Below, piece by piece: positions 17,870 through 26,313 of a stretch of 64,000 nucleotides of DNA. The DNA comes from an uncultured Propionibacteriaceae bacterium (GTDB lineage: Bacteria > Actinomycetota > Actinomycetes > Propionibacteriales > Propionibacteriaceae): positions 1-64,000 of the forward strand of contig CALBCJ010000003.1 in NCBI GenBank assembly GCA_937926975.1, read 5' to 3'. The first letter of the stretch is position 1. The number at the start of each line of letters is the position of its first letter. A model generated the notes under the pieces. It saw only the letters and a list, made by a program, of their open reading frames with translations. It was not told the DNA's origin and ran no database searches. The translations under genes and the position numbers were made by a program.

Positions 17870-18616
17870 ATGGGCTGGGTCGAGACTGCGCTCTCGGGCA
17901 GCATGCTGCTCGCGGTCCCGGTGGCGGTTCTGGCCGGGCTCGCGTCGTTCTTCTCACCGTGCGTGGTGCCGCTGGTGCCGGGCTACCTCTCGTACGCCTC
18001 GGGAGTCGGGGCCGCCGACATCGTCGGGGGAAAGGCCTCGAGGCGGCGGATGCTGCTCGGGACCAGCCTGTTCGTGCTCGGCCTGGCCTCCGTCTTCGTC
18101 GCCACCGGCGCCGTGGTGGGCGGGCTGGGCCGGCTGCTCATGGTCTACCAGCGGCCGCTGACAGTGGTCGCCGGGGCACTGACGGTGCTGCTCGGGCTGG
18201 TCTTCTCCGGGGCGCTGCCGATCCTGCGGCGCCAGCTGAGACCGGGCTGGGCGCCTCGGGTCGGGCTGGCCGCAGCACCGCTGCTGGGGGTGACCTTCGC
18301 CCTCGGCTGGACCCCGTGCATCGGGCCGGCACTCGCGATGGTGCTGACCCTGGCGCTGAACGAGGGCTCGGCCACCCGGGGAGCGGTGCTCGCCTTCTGC
18401 TACGCCCTCGGCCTGGGTCTGCCGTTCATCGTGATCGGGGTGGGGCTCGTCCGGCTCGCCGGCTCCATGGCCTGGGTACGGCGCCACCAGGTCGGGCTGA
18501 CGCGGTTCGGCGGGGCGGTCATGGTCGCAGTCGGGCTGGCCCTGCTGACCGGCTGGTGGGACCTGTGGATGGAGGGGCTGCGGCAGTGGGCGGCGCAGTT
18601 CGGGGCGCCGATCTGA
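17870..18616 (+). CDS. ccdA: Cytochrome c biogenesis thiol transporter CcdA
   Basis: 248 residues from ATG 17870 (GGGAGG upstream). It has six or more membrane helices. The two redox cysteines are seen in SFFSPCVVPLVPGYLSYASG and LGWTPCIGPALAMVL, the signature of CcdA/DsbD-beta. It carries electrons from cytoplasmic thioredoxin to the outer face to keep haem-binding or other thiols reduced. ResA, ResB and CcsA are not adjacent, so another extracytoplasmic partner is possible. It converges with the next gene with 3 nt between stops. Confidence 0.92.
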   Translation: MGWVETALSGSMLLAVPVAVLAGLASFFSPCVVPLVPGYLSYASGVGAADIVGGKASRRRMLLGTSLFVLGLASVFVATGAVVGGLGRLLMVYQRPLTVVAGALTVLLGLVFSGALPILRRQLRPGWAPRVGLAAAPLLGVTFALGWTPCIGPALAMVLTLALNEGSATRGAVLAFCYALGLGLPFIVIGVGLVRLAGSMAWVRRHQVGLTRFGGAVMVAVGLALLTGWWDLWMEGLRQWAAQFGAPI

Positions 18617-18619
18617 CCT

Positions 18620-19378
18620 TCAGCTGCGCAGCACCCGCCGGCTGACCGGCAGCCCGATCCGGGCCGGAGCCAGCTTCGCGATGTGGGCCAGGACTGTGTT
18701 GCCGAGCCCGTCGATCACGTACGGACGGCCCTTCGCCAGCGCCTCGAAGCAGGTGTCGAGGACCTGGTCGACGCTGCGGCGGTGTCTCAGCATCGTCTCG
18801 TCGCCGGCGGTGGCCCAGAAAGCGGTCTCGGTCGAGCCGGGGCACAGTGCCAGCACCGTCACCCCGTACGGGCGCAGCTCGTCCCACAGCGCCTGCGACA
18901 GCGACAGCACGTACGCCTTGGTGGCGGCGTAGACCCCGAAGGTCGGCAGCGGCTGGAAGGCGGCGGTCGAGGCGACGTTGACGATCGCGCCCCGGCGGCG
19001 GCTCTTCATGGCCGGGGCGAAGGCCCGGGCCAGCATGGTCAGCGCCAGCACGTTGAGGCTGATCTCGGCCTCGATCCGCCCCGGGTCGGTGTCGACCAGG
19101 TCGCCGACTGTGGCGAAGCCGGCGTTGTTGACCAGCACCCCGACCTCTCGGTCGGCCAGGTCGGCGACCAGGTGGTCACGGGCGGCGGCGTCGGTGAGGT
19201 CGCAGGGCATCACGTCGACCGGGACCCGGTAGCGGGAGCGCAGGTCGTCGGCGATGTCGTGCAGCGCCTCGGCACTGCGCGCCACCAGCACCAGGCCCAG
19301 CCCCTGGCTCGCCAGGCGCTCCGCAAAACCCCGCCCGATCCCGCTTGAGGCACCGGTCACCACCGCCCACTCAGACAT
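18620..19378 (-). CDS. Short-chain dehydrogenase/reductase
   Basis: 252 residues from ATG 19378 (MSEWAVVTGASSGIG). Classical SDR: TGASSGIG nucleotide loop, NNAG (VLVNNAGFATVG), catalytic Ser (NVASTAAF) and YAATK. The C-terminal part (SVDQVLDTCFEALAKGRPYVI) resembles the DltE/Sfa-like subgroup of unknown substrate. An in-frame GTG three codons upstream exists, but the TAGGGT hexamer at 19391-19386 is 7 nt from the ATG, favouring the ATG. It follows the DUF2510 gene by 33 nt. Confidence 0.88.
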   Translation of the reverse strand: MSEWAVVTGASSGIGRGFAERLASQGLGLVLVARSAEALHDIADDLRSRYRVPVDVMPCDLTDAAARDHLVADLADREVGVLVNNAGFATVGDLVDTDPGRIEAEISLNVLALTMLARAFAPAMKSRRRGAIVNVASTAAFQPLPTFGVYAATKAYVLSLSQALWDELRPYGVTVLALCPGSTETAFWATAGDETMLRHRRSVDQVLDTCFEALAKGRPYVIDGLGNTVLAHIAKLAPARIGLPVSRRVLRS

Positions 19379-19385
19379 GGGGGCC

Positions 19386-19391
19386 ACCCTA
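19386..19391 (-). promoter_or_regulatory. -10 hexamer TAGGGT
   Basis: Seven bases before the SDR start at 19378; inside the short gap after the DUF2510 gene. Confidence 0.5.
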
Positions 19392-19411
19392 CTGACTCGG
19401 CGGCTGTCGCT

Positions 19412-20281
19412 CTAGGCCGTGACCTTGAGCTGGGCCATCGCCTGCCGCGCCGGCTCGACGTACTGGGGTGAGGTGTCGGGGATCGAGGCGTAGTAAAGAC
19501 TGGACGACTCGACGGAGGTCGCGACGATCAGCACGATCGCCAGCTCGCCCTTGGTCTTGAGGCCCTTGATGTCGAAGGTCAGGTGGGCCTCGGTCAGCCA
19601 GGCCTCCTTGCCGTCCACCGTGGTGGCCTTGGAGACCTTGTCCTCCCGGCCGACCTGGGCGTTGCCGTAGAAGACGCCGATGAGGCACTTGACCACGATC
19701 TCGGAGCCCTCCTGCGGAGTGAAGAAGCCGTCACCCGCGACCAGCTCGCCGACCAGCACCGAGGCCACCCAGCTGTTGCTGCCGTTGTAGTTGGCCTCGA
19801 TCTCGATCGTCTGGGTCTGGACGTCTCGGCCGAAGGGGACCCGGACCTCAGTCTGCGGCTCTGACCAGGGCGCACCCAGCTTCGGGTACGAGAGGGCCCC
19901 GCCGTGCACCCGGCCGTCAGCCGGGTGAGAGCGTGGGGTCTCGCCGGTCTTCATGGTGGGGCAGGGGTTCGTCGAGGCGTTGCCACCGGCGGTGCCGCCC
20001 AGCCCCAGACCACCGCCTGCGGCCCGGACCACGAAGTACGCGACCAGCCCGAAGACCACGACGACCGCGGCAACCGCGATCCACAGCCCGGGGCTGCGGC
20101 GCTTCTCCGGCTGCGGCTGGAACGGCGGGGAGGCGGCCGGCGCGCTGCCGATCAGCCCGCCCGACGGAGGCGGCGCCGTCGGTGACGCAGACAGCTGCGC
20201 CGACCAGGTTGTGCCGTTCCAGTAGCGGAACATGTTGCTCTGACCACCCGGGTCCGGGTACCAACCTGCTGGGCTGCTCAC
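19412..20281 (-). CDS. DUF2510 membrane protein with extracytoplasmic C-terminal domain
   Basis: 289 residues from GTG 20281. The N-terminus is the DUF2510 module (AGWYPDPGGQ, FRYWNGTTWSAQL), a short Pro-rich stretch, then one helix (LWIAVAAVVVVFGLVAYFVV, about 61-80), so the last 200 residues are outside. These include CPTMKTGETP, paired cysteines and a globular beta-rich part. DUF2510 is an actinobacterial module of unknown role on membrane proteins. Function unknown. Confidence 0.8.
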   Translation of the reverse strand: MSSPAGWYPDPGGQSNMFRYWNGTTWSAQLSASPTAPPPSGGLIGSAPAASPPFQPQPEKRRSPGLWIAVAAVVVVFGLVAYFVVRAAGGGLGLGGTAGGNASTNPCPTMKTGETPRSHPADGRVHGGALSYPKLGAPWSEPQTEVRVPFGRDVQTQTIEIEANYNGSNSWVASVLVGELVAGDGFFTPQEGSEIVVKCLIGVFYGNAQVGREDKVSKATTVDGKEAWLTEAHLTFDIKGLKTKGELAIVLIVATSVESSSLYYASIPDTSPQYVEPARQAMAQLKVTA

Positions 20282-20287
20282 GGCCCC

Positions 20288-20293
20288 AGTCTA
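20288..20293 (-). promoter_or_regulatory. -10 hexamer TAGACT
   Basis: Six bases before the GTG at 20281. Confidence 0.55.
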
Positions 20294-20364
20294 CGGTTGG
20301 CCGGGCAGGCCCGGGCCCGTACTCGTGACCAGGGACAGGGGGGACTGGCTCGCGGGGAGGGCCG

Positions 20365-20370
20365 TAGTCT
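20365..20370 (+). promoter_or_regulatory. -10 hexamer TAGTCT
   Basis: Eight bases before the GTG at 20379. Confidence 0.5.
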
Positions 20371-20378
20371 GAAGGACT

Positions 20379-20933
20379 GTGCGATGGGTCACCCGACGGC
20401 GGCAGGTCGTGTACGAGAACCCCTGGATCGTGGTCGAGGACCACGAGGTGATCAGGCCCGACGGCGTGCCCGGCCAGTACGGGGTGGTGTCGACCCGGCA
20501 CCCTGCGGTGTTCGTGGTCGCCCTCACCGACGCCGACGAGGTGCTGCTCGTCGAGCAGTTCCGCTACCCCACCCAGATGCTCTCGCTGGAGGTGCCGGCC
20601 GGCGGCAGCGACGGGCAGGAGCCGCTGCTGGCGGCGCAGCGGGAGCTGGCCGAGGAGACCGGGTTCCAGGCCGAGACCTGGACCTGGCTCGGCACCCGGT
20701 ACGCAGCCAACGGTGTGGCCTGCTTTCGGCAGGAGGTCTTTCTGGCGCAGGGCCTGAGCCGGGTCGGGGGCGCTCACCAGTACCAGCTCGAGGAAGGCAT
20801 CACCGCTGTCCGCGCTGTCGCCTGGGACGAGGCGCTGCAGATGGTTCGGGACGGCCGGATCGGCGACGGGGAGACGATCGGCAGTCTGCTCCAGGCCGCC
20901 CTCGCTCTAGGCCGAGTGCCCGGGTCGGCCTGA
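20379..20933 (+). CDS. NUDIX hydrolase, ADP-ribose pyrophosphatase-like
   Basis: 184 residues from GTG 20379. The domain covers residues 35-165. The Nudix helix holds the catalytic RELAEETG (88-95) after EVPAGG; the first Glu of the box is shifted or replaced by Gln80, while the metal-binding REXXEE part is intact. FRYPTQMLSLEVPAGG is typical of ADP-sugar pyrophosphatases (NudF-like). It probably hydrolyses ADP-ribose or a related nucleotide sugar. Its 3' end overlaps the convergent gene by 27 nt. Confidence 0.87.
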   Translation: MRWVTRRRQVVYENPWIVVEDHEVIRPDGVPGQYGVVSTRHPAVFVVALTDADEVLLVEQFRYPTQMLSLEVPAGGSDGQEPLLAAQRELAEETGFQAETWTWLGTRYAANGVACFRQEVFLAQGLSRVGGAHQYQLEEGITAVRAVAWDEALQMVRDGRIGDGETIGSLLQAALALGRVPGSA

Positions 20934-21371
20934 CCCCCGGCCCAGCATCAACCGCCACCACGGGGTTCGCCGGGCACCAGCACCCTGCTCCGGCAGCGCG
21001 GGCTGGGGCGCCGGCTGCGGGCCCGGGGCGATCTCAGGGACTTCCGTGATCAGCAGCGGTGGCTCCTCGGTGACGGGCAGGGGCGTCTCGAGCGGGGTGT
21101 CCTTGATCACCGGGACCGTGTCGACCGGCTCTGACTCGGCCCGGTACGGGACCTGCTGGATCGGCTGGCCGGGCCCGGGAGGCTCGGCCAGCGGCGTCGG
21201 CGGCGGGTCGGGCACCTGGTCGGCCTGGATCGGGGGGCTGGCGGGCTCGGTCTCGACCTGCTGCGGCTCCAGATCGGCAACCAGTCCCGGGACGCCGGTC
21301 ACGGGCCCGTGAGGCGGCCGAAGCTCAGACTCGGCCGCGATCCGCTCCCACCCGTCGTCTGTCGGCTCCAT
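20907..21371 (-). CDS. Pro/Glu-rich hypothetical protein
   Basis: 154 residues from ATG 21371 (AGGAG 6 nt upstream; a GTG three bases earlier is the alternative). Most of it is low-complexity, rich in Pro, Glu and Thr and probably disordered; a short basic C-terminus (ARRTPWWRLMLGRG) could contact membrane or nucleic acid. No family recognised. The last 27 nt overlap the NUDIX gene on the other strand. GC at third positions is high, supporting real coding. Confidence 0.5.
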   Translation of the reverse strand: MEPTDDGWERIAAESELRPPHGPVTGVPGLVADLEPQQVETEPASPPIQADQVPDPPPTPLAEPPGPGQPIQQVPYRAESEPVDTVPVIKDTPLETPLPVTEEPPLLITEVPEIAPGPQPAPQPALPEQGAGARRTPWWRLMLGRGSGRPGHSA

Positions 21372-21436
21372 CACCTGCTCCTGCCCTGCCGTACTGTGAG
21401 CACCTTAATGGTCGAGTCGCCGCCGGGCGATCCAAC

Positions 21437-21752
21437 GGACACCCGAAGAGCGAGAAACGACCCTGTGCACCCGGCTCAGCCACAGCGGGTGAGGTGACGC
21501 TCGGCCTGGCCACGAGGGCCGGCGAGTCCCCCGGCTGGACGAACCAGCGGTGAAGAACGACTGGCCGTACCTGTCCGCTCAGCCCGGCCACGACCGGCCG
21601 CGTAGTCCCCGGTCTGGACGACGAAGAGCGAGAAACGACTGGCTGGACCACAAGCTGAAGGACCTTCTCGCTCTGAGGAGGAAGACCGGGGTTATAGCGA
21701 AGCGGCCGAGCCGCCGCGGAGGCCGCGGCGATCAAGCACAGCGATCAAGCAC
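21437..21752 (+). repeat. Repeat locus A: two 5' half-units, one complete covarying hairpin unit, tail remnant
   Basis: A non-coding tandem array lies just upstream of the SDR-flavoprotein operon. Half-unit A1 has inner arm AGAGCGAGAA at 21447-21456. Half-unit A2 has outer arm 21529-21536 and inner arm GCGGTGAAGA at 21547-21556. Complete unit A3 spans about 21592-21740. Its hairpin is 21607-21691 and its tail hairpin 21710-21729. GCGATCAAGCAC then occurs twice (21728-21739 and 21741-21752), the second being a tail remnant. Short open frames across it are not conserved between copies. Confidence 0.85.
21607..21691 (+). repeat. Complete hairpin unit A3 (type A arms)
   Basis: The outer arm CCCCGGTCT (21607-21615) pairs perfectly with AGACCGGGG (21683-21691). 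The inner arm AGAGCGAGAA (21625-21634) pairs perfectly with TTCTCGCTCT (21665-21674). Between the stems is a purine-rich internal loop, GGACGACGA against GAGGAGGA. The terminal loop is 30 nt and begins ACGACTGGCTG. Confidence 0.85.
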
Positions 21753-21766
21753 GGAAAGCGCTTGCC
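21753..21766 (+). promoter_or_regulatory. LacI-type operator in front of SDR-flavoprotein operon
   Basis: GGAAAGCGCTTGCC is a near-perfect palindrome of the form found at three places in the LacI locus at 39-41 kb. It begins directly after repeat locus A and lies 72 nt before the SDR start. Confidence 0.55.
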
Positions 21767-21837
21767 TTCCTGGGGAAGGTCCAGGATGATGGGGGTAGGG
21801 CGGAGGATGCCCGGAAGCGACGACCCGAGGGAGTGTC

Positions 21838-22635
21838 ATGGCAGCGCCGGTGGCGATGGTGACAGGCGGCAGCCGGGGGATCGGCCTCGGTATCACGGAG
21901 CGGCTGCTGGCCGACGGCTGGCGGGTCGCGGTGCTGGCCACCCGCCCAGCACCACCACCGGGAGACGACTCCGAGCTGCGGCGGACCCTGGACCGGCTGG
22001 AGACCCTCGGCGAGGTCGCGTACTGCGCCGGCAGCGTCGCCGACCTCGACGACCACCGCCGCTACCTGGACGAGGCCCTGGCCGCCTTCGGCCGGGTCGA
22101 CGCCCTGGTCAACAACGCCGGGGTGGCGCCGCGGGTCCGAGACGACATCCTGTCCGCCCAGCCGGCCGAGTTCGACCGAGTGCTCCAGGTCAACCTGCGC
22201 GGGCCGTACTTCCTGACCCAGCTAGTGGCGAACCAGATGATCGCCCAGCGCGGCGAGCAGGTGCCGGCCGAGCGGCCGGCCGGGACCATCGTCAACGTCT
22301 CCAGCATCTCAGCGACCACGGTCTCCACCAACCGCGGCGAGTACTGCATCTCCAAGGCCGGGGTAGCGATGGCGACCCAGCTCTGGGCCGCCCGGCTCGC
22401 GCCCGAGGGGATCGTCGTGTACGAGGTCCGCCCCGGCGTGATTGCCACCGACATGACCGCCGGCGTCCAGGCCAAGTACGACCAGCTGTTCGCCTCCGGG
22501 CTCGCCCCGATGCCCCGCTGGGGCCAGCCGTCCGACGTCGCCGGCGCAGTGTCGGTACTGGTCAGCGGGCAGATGCCGTACTCGACAGGAGACGTGGTCA
22601 CCGTCGGTGGCGGGATGCAGATCCCCAGGCTGTGA
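21838..22635 (+). CDS. SDR-family oxidoreductase, 3-oxoacyl-ACP-reductase-like
   Basis: 265 residues from ATG 21838. Motifs: TGGSRGIGLGI, NNAGVAPRVRDD, VSSISATTVSTNRGEYCISK (catalytic Ser, Tyr and Lys) and PGVIATDM, ending VVTVGGGMQIPRL. The nearest annotated relatives are called FabG-like, but the pairing with a flavoprotein and a LacI-type operator argues for sugar or polyol dehydrogenation. The flavoprotein gene begins 11 nt after its stop. Confidence 0.88.
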   Translation: MAAPVAMVTGGSRGIGLGITERLLADGWRVAVLATRPAPPPGDDSELRRTLDRLETLGEVAYCAGSVADLDDHRRYLDEALAAFGRVDALVNNAGVAPRVRDDILSAQPAEFDRVLQVNLRGPYFLTQLVANQMIAQRGEQVPAERPAGTIVNVSSISATTVSTNRGEYCISKAGVAMATQLWAARLAPEGIVVYEVRPGVIATDMTAGVQAKYDQLFASGLAPMPRWGQPSDVAGAVSVLVSGQMPYSTGDVVTVGGGMQIPRL

Positions 22636-22646
22636 GGAGCGTGACG

Positions 22647-24647
22647 ATGGAGACGATGACGGTTCGGGGGCGTACGGTCCCCGTGGTCAGCGCCAACACG
22701 GTGGTGGTGGGGACCGGCTCGGCCGGCTACTGCGCGGCCGACCGGCTGGCGATGCTCGGCGCCGACGACGTGGTGGTGGTGACCGACAGGGTCCGGGCCG
22801 GGGCCTCCCGCAATGCCGGCTCCGACAAGCAGACCTACTACAAGCTCACCCTGTCGGGCGCCGAGCCGGACTCGGTGCGCAGCATGGCCGAGACCCTCTT
22901 CTCGGGCGGCTCGATGGACGGCGACATCGCCCTGGCCGAGGCGGCCTGGAGCGCGCGCTGCTTCTTCCACCTGGTCGAGGCCGGGGTGCCGTTCCCGCAC
23001 GCCCGCTCCGGCGAGTTCGTCGGCTACAAGACCGACCACGACCCCAGGCAGCGGGCGACATCGGTCGGCCCGTACACCTCACGCACCATGGTGGAGCGGC
23101 TGGAGGCCCGGGTCACCGGCCGCGGCACCCGGGTCATCGACGGCTGCCGGGTGGTCGACCTGGTGGTCCACGACGGTGCGGTGGTGGGGCTGCTGTGCCT
23201 CAGGACCGACGCCCGGGCCGGCGAGGACCGGCTCTGGCTGCTGCGCTGCACCAACCTCGTGTACGCGACCGGCGGCCCGGCCGGGATGTACGCCGACTCG
23301 GTCTACCCGCACGGGCAGTGGGGCGCCACCGGGGCCGCGCTGCGGGCCGGGGTGGGCGGCAAGAACCTCACCGAGTGGCAGTTCGGGCTGGGCTCGGTCA
23401 GGCCCCGCTGGAACGTCTCCGGCACGTACCTGCAGGTCATCCCCAGGTTCATCTCGACCGACGCCGACGGCGGCGACGAGCGGGAGTTCCTGGCCGAGAC
23501 CGTCACCGACCCCGGGCGCCTGATGACCCTGGTCTTCCTCAAGGGCTACCAGTGGCCGTTCGACATCCGCAAGGCCCTCGACGGCTCCTCGCTGATCGAC
23601 CTGCTGGTGTACCAGGAGCGGGTGCTGCGCGGGCGGCGGGTGTTCCTCGACTTCCGCAGCAACCCGGCCGGCTTCGACCTGTCCCGGCTGGAGCCGGAGG
23701 CGTACCAGTACCTGGAGCGGGCCGGGGTGGCGGCGCTGGGGGAGTCGACCCCGGTCCAGCGGCTGCAGCACATGAACCGCCCCTCGTACGACTTCTACCT
23801 GGAGCGCAACCCGCGCACCGACCTGGCCACCGAGGTGCTGGAGATCGCGGTCTGCGCCCAGCACAACAACGGCGGGCTGGTGGTCGACCAGTGGTGGCAG
23901 TCGAACCTGGAGGGCTTCTTCCCGGTCGGGGAAGCGGCCGGCGCGCACGGCGTCTACCGCCCCGGCGGCTCGGCGCTGAACTCCGGCCAGGTCGGCGCCA
24001 CCCGGGCCGCCCAGTACATCGCTGCCCGCCGCACCCAGGAGCCGGTCGGCTGTGAGGTGTACGAGCAGGCCGCGGCGCCGGTCGTGGCGGCCGCGCTGGA
24101 GCTGCTGGACGCCGCCACCGGGCGGGCCGCCAGCGCCGCCGACACCACCGAGGAGATGCTGCGCCGCTGCACCGAGCTGATGAGCTCCCACGCCGGGCTG
24201 GTCCGCTCGCCGGAGTCGGTCCGGGCCGCGCTGGAGCAGGTGGGGCAGTGGCTGGCCACGTACGGGGCCAGCGTGGTGGCCGACCCGGGCAGCCGGCGCT
24301 CGGTGGACCGGCTCTTCCTGGTCCGCGACATCCTCACCTCCCAGTACGTGTACCTGTCGGCGATGGCGCAGTACCTGGAGCACGGCGGCCGGTCTCGCGG
24401 CTCGGTGCTCTACACCGACCCGGCCGGCAGCCTGCCCTTGTCTGGGCCGGGCGGGGAGGAGCTGGCACTGCCGGAGCTGTTCCGCTTCCGGCTGGAGGAG
24501 GGGCTCGGCGACCAGGTCCAGGAGGTGACCTGGGACGGGCAGGCAGAGCCGGTCTTCCGCTGGCGCCTGGTCCGCCCGGTCCCGGCCGACGACGACTTCT
24601 TCGAGAACGTCTGGCGTCACTTCCGAGACGACCAGAACGTGTACTGA
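22647..24647 (+). CDS. FAD-binding oxidoreductase of the succinate dehydrogenase/fumarate reductase flavoprotein family
   Basis: 666 residues from ATG 22647 (GAGGAGC 7-8 nt upstream). FAD dinucleotide fold: NTVVVGTGSAGYCAADRLAM. Further SDH-A-like features are RNAGSDKQTYYKL, YATGGPAGMYADS, the second FAD motif FPVGEAAGAHGVYRPGGSAL with NSGQVGATRAAQY, and a helical C-terminus. It forms an operon with the SDR gene. There is no iron-sulfur subunit or cytochrome gene nearby, so a soluble dehydrogenase acting on a sugar-derived substrate is likelier than respiratory fumarate reductase. The substrate is unknown. Confidence 0.85.
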   Translation: METMTVRGRTVPVVSANTVVVGTGSAGYCAADRLAMLGADDVVVVTDRVRAGASRNAGSDKQTYYKLTLSGAEPDSVRSMAETLFSGGSMDGDIALAEAAWSARCFFHLVEAGVPFPHARSGEFVGYKTDHDPRQRATSVGPYTSRTMVERLEARVTGRGTRVIDGCRVVDLVVHDGAVVGLLCLRTDARAGEDRLWLLRCTNLVYATGGPAGMYADSVYPHGQWGATGAALRAGVGGKNLTEWQFGLGSVRPRWNVSGTYLQVIPRFISTDADGGDEREFLAETVTDPGRLMTLVFLKGYQWPFDIRKALDGSSLIDLLVYQERVLRGRRVFLDFRSNPAGFDLSRLEPEAYQYLERAGVAALGESTPVQRLQHMNRPSYDFYLERNPRTDLATEVLEIAVCAQHNNGGLVVDQWWQSNLEGFFPVGEAAGAHGVYRPGGSALNSGQVGATRAAQYIAARRTQEPVGCEVYEQAAAPVVAAALELLDAATGRAASAADTTEEMLRRCTELMSSHAGLVRSPESVRAALEQVGQWLATYGASVVADPGSRRSVDRLFLVRDILTSQYVYLSAMAQYLEHGGRSRGSVLYTDPAGSLPLSGPGGEELALPELFRFRLEEGLGDQVQEVTWDGQAEPVFRWRLVRPVPADDDFFENVWRHFRDDQNVY

Positions 24648-24711
24648 GCGGCGGTTGCGGAACCGTCCCCTGCCCCAGGGCTGACCGGGCTCGGCCCGCG
24701 CTCTCGGGCAG

Positions 24712-24745
24712 CAGAAAGGGCGCCCTGGCCAGGGCGCCCTTTCTG
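24712..24745. terminator. Bidirectional terminator
   Basis: A perfect 34-nt palindrome: 17 bp beginning CAGAAAGGGCGCCCTGG followed by its exact complement. It lies between the convergent flavoprotein and cycA genes, with AGAAA/TTTCT ends giving short U-tracts in both directions. Confidence 0.8.
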
Positions 24746-24764
24746 TGCCGGTCAGGTAACCGGG

Positions 24765-26198
24765 CTATCTCTCAGCGGAACCAGACGACGAGGCGCGCTT
24801 CTTCTCGACCGAGCGGTACACGAACCAGCCAGCGCCGATCACCACGAACCACAGCGGGGTCCAGATCACGGCCTGCAGGGTCTCGGGGTCGAAGCAGAGC
24901 ACGACCAGGCTGACCACGAAGAAGACCAGCACGGCCCAGGACATCGCGATCCCGAACGGCATCTTGTACGCGGACTGCTCGTGCAGGTGCGGGCGCTTCT
25001 TGCGGTAGACCAGGTAGCACACCACGATCAGGGCCCAGATGAACAGGAACAGGATCGAGGTGATGGAGGTCACCAGGGTGAAGGCCTCGATGATGCTGTC
25101 GGAGGTGTACAGGAAGGCCACCCCGCTGAGCAGCAGCAGGCAGGAGCAGATCAGTGCGTTCTGCGGCACGCTGCGCCGAGACAGCCGACCGAACAGCCTC
25201 GGCGCCTGCCCGTCCACCGCCAGCCCGTACATCATCCGGGAGGTCGAGTAGAGACCGGAGTTGTCGGAGGATGCGGCCGCGGTCAGCAGCACGAAGTTCA
25301 TCACCGAGGCCGCAGCGCCGAGGCCGGCCAGGCCGAACATGGTCACGAAGGGGCTCTCCCCCGGAACCACCTGGCGCCACGGGATGACCATCACGATCGC
25401 GGCCAGGGCCAGCACGTAGAACAGCGCCAGCCGGATCGGGATCGCGTTGATCGCCTTGGGCAGGGTGTGGTGCGGGTTGCGGGTCTCGGCGGCAGCCGTA
25501 CCCACGATCTCGATGCCGACGAAGGCGAAGAAGGCGATCTGGAAGCCACCGAGGAAGCCCATGGCCCCGTTCGGGAAGAAGCCGCCGTCGTTCCACAGGT
25601 TCGAGATCTGCGCGGGGTGGCCCTGCTTCGAGACGAAACCCGTGGCCAGCAGCCATACGGCCACGATGATCAGGGCTACGACCGCGACCAGCTTGATCAG
25701 GGCGAACCAGAACTCGGCCTCACCGAAGAACCGCACCGCCACCACGTTCAGGACGAACAGAACCAGTGCCAGCGCGGCCGCCGGCAGCCACAGCGGCACA
25801 TCAGGCCACCAGAACTGGGCGTAGCCGGTGATCGCCGCGAGATCGGCCATGGCCGCCACGATCCAGGCGAACCAGTAGGTCCAGCCCGCGACGAAGCCGC
25901 CGAGCGGGCCGAGCAGGTCCTCGGCGATATCGCGGAAGGACTTGTACTTCAGGTTGGACAGGAGCATCTCGCCCATGCCGCGCATCATGAAGTAGAGGAA
26001 GAAACCGACCACCGCGTAGACCAGCATGCTGGACGGGCCGGCCTGGCTGATGGTCTTGCTGGACCCCATGAACATTCCGGTGCCGATGGCGCCGCCGAGC
26101 GCCATCAGCTGCAGGTGCCGGTTGCTCAGTCCCCGCTGCAGCTCCTGCTCTGAGCCACTCGTGGTGGCGTCAGGAGCACCTTCGTGGGAGTTCGTCAT
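24765..26198 (-). CDS. cycA: D-serine/D-alanine/glycine transporter-type amino acid permease
   Basis: 477 residues from ATG 26198 (AAGGAA upstream), about 12 helices. The match to E. coli CycA is long and close: LQLMALGGAIGTGMFMGSSK, MGEMLLSNLKYKSF, GWTYWFAWIVAAMADL, YAQFWWPDVP and LVYRKKRPHLHE. APC-superfamily proton symporter in the membrane. It lies after ald, downstream of the ornithine operon. OrtAB releases alanine (the D form in clostridia, from the literature), so D-alanine traffic would make sense; an ornithine uptake role is not excluded. Confidence 0.87.
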   Translation of the reverse strand: MTNSHEGAPDATTSGSEQELQRGLSNRHLQLMALGGAIGTGMFMGSSKTISQAGPSSMLVYAVVGFFLYFMMRGMGEMLLSNLKYKSFRDIAEDLLGPLGGFVAGWTYWFAWIVAAMADLAAITGYAQFWWPDVPLWLPAAALALVLFVLNVVAVRFFGEAEFWFALIKLVAVVALIIVAVWLLATGFVSKQGHPAQISNLWNDGGFFPNGAMGFLGGFQIAFFAFVGIEIVGTAAAETRNPHHTLPKAINAIPIRLALFYVLALAAIVMVIPWRQVVPGESPFVTMFGLAGLGAAASVMNFVLLTAAASSDNSGLYSTSRMMYGLAVDGQAPRLFGRLSRRSVPQNALICSCLLLLSGVAFLYTSDSIIEAFTLVTSITSILFLFIWALIVVCYLVYRKKRPHLHEQSAYKMPFGIAMSWAVLVFFVVSLVVLCFDPETLQAVIWTPLWFVVIGAGWFVYRSVEKKRASSSGSAER

Positions 26199-26221
26199 AG
26201 TGCAGAATTCCTTCACGGTTT

Positions 26222-26245
26222 GCCGGGTTCCTCCATGAACCCGGC
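26222..26245 (-). promoter_or_regulatory. Hairpin in the cycA leader
   Basis: GCCGGGTTC and GAACCCGGC pair perfectly over 9 bp around CTCCAT. It ends 24 nt before the cycA start, close enough to affect transcription or translation entry. Confidence 0.45.
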
Positions 26246-26284
26246 GTGGCAGGCGCGCACCGTCGCGCGCCGGCCACGGGATGG

Positions 26285-26308
26285 GGCCGGGGCCGGGTGG
26301 CCCCGGCC
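26285..26308 (-). terminator. GC hairpin after ald
   Basis: GGCCGGGGCC and GGCCCCGGCC pair over 10 bp around GGGT, six bases beyond the ald stop. It probably ends or reduces readthrough from the ornithine-ald transcript into cycA. Confidence 0.6.
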
Positions 26309-26313
26309 AGCGT

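Noticed and set aside
20907..20933. Overlap of NUDIX and acidic protein genes as evidence against one of them
   Set aside because: A 27-nt convergent overlap is small and common in compact high-GC genomes; both frames otherwise look coding.
21437..21752. CRISPR-like array interpretation of the tandem units
   Set aside because: There are too few units, unequal spacing, and the variable parts are self-complementary stem arms, not foreign spacers. No cas genes are present.
21550..21789. 79-codon frame across repeat locus A (reads RKTGVIAKRPSRRGG)
   Set aside because: The other copies of the element break this frame or shift it, while stems are preserved, so it is not a conserved protein. Frames at 39343-39729 and 63666-63998 are also repeat translations.
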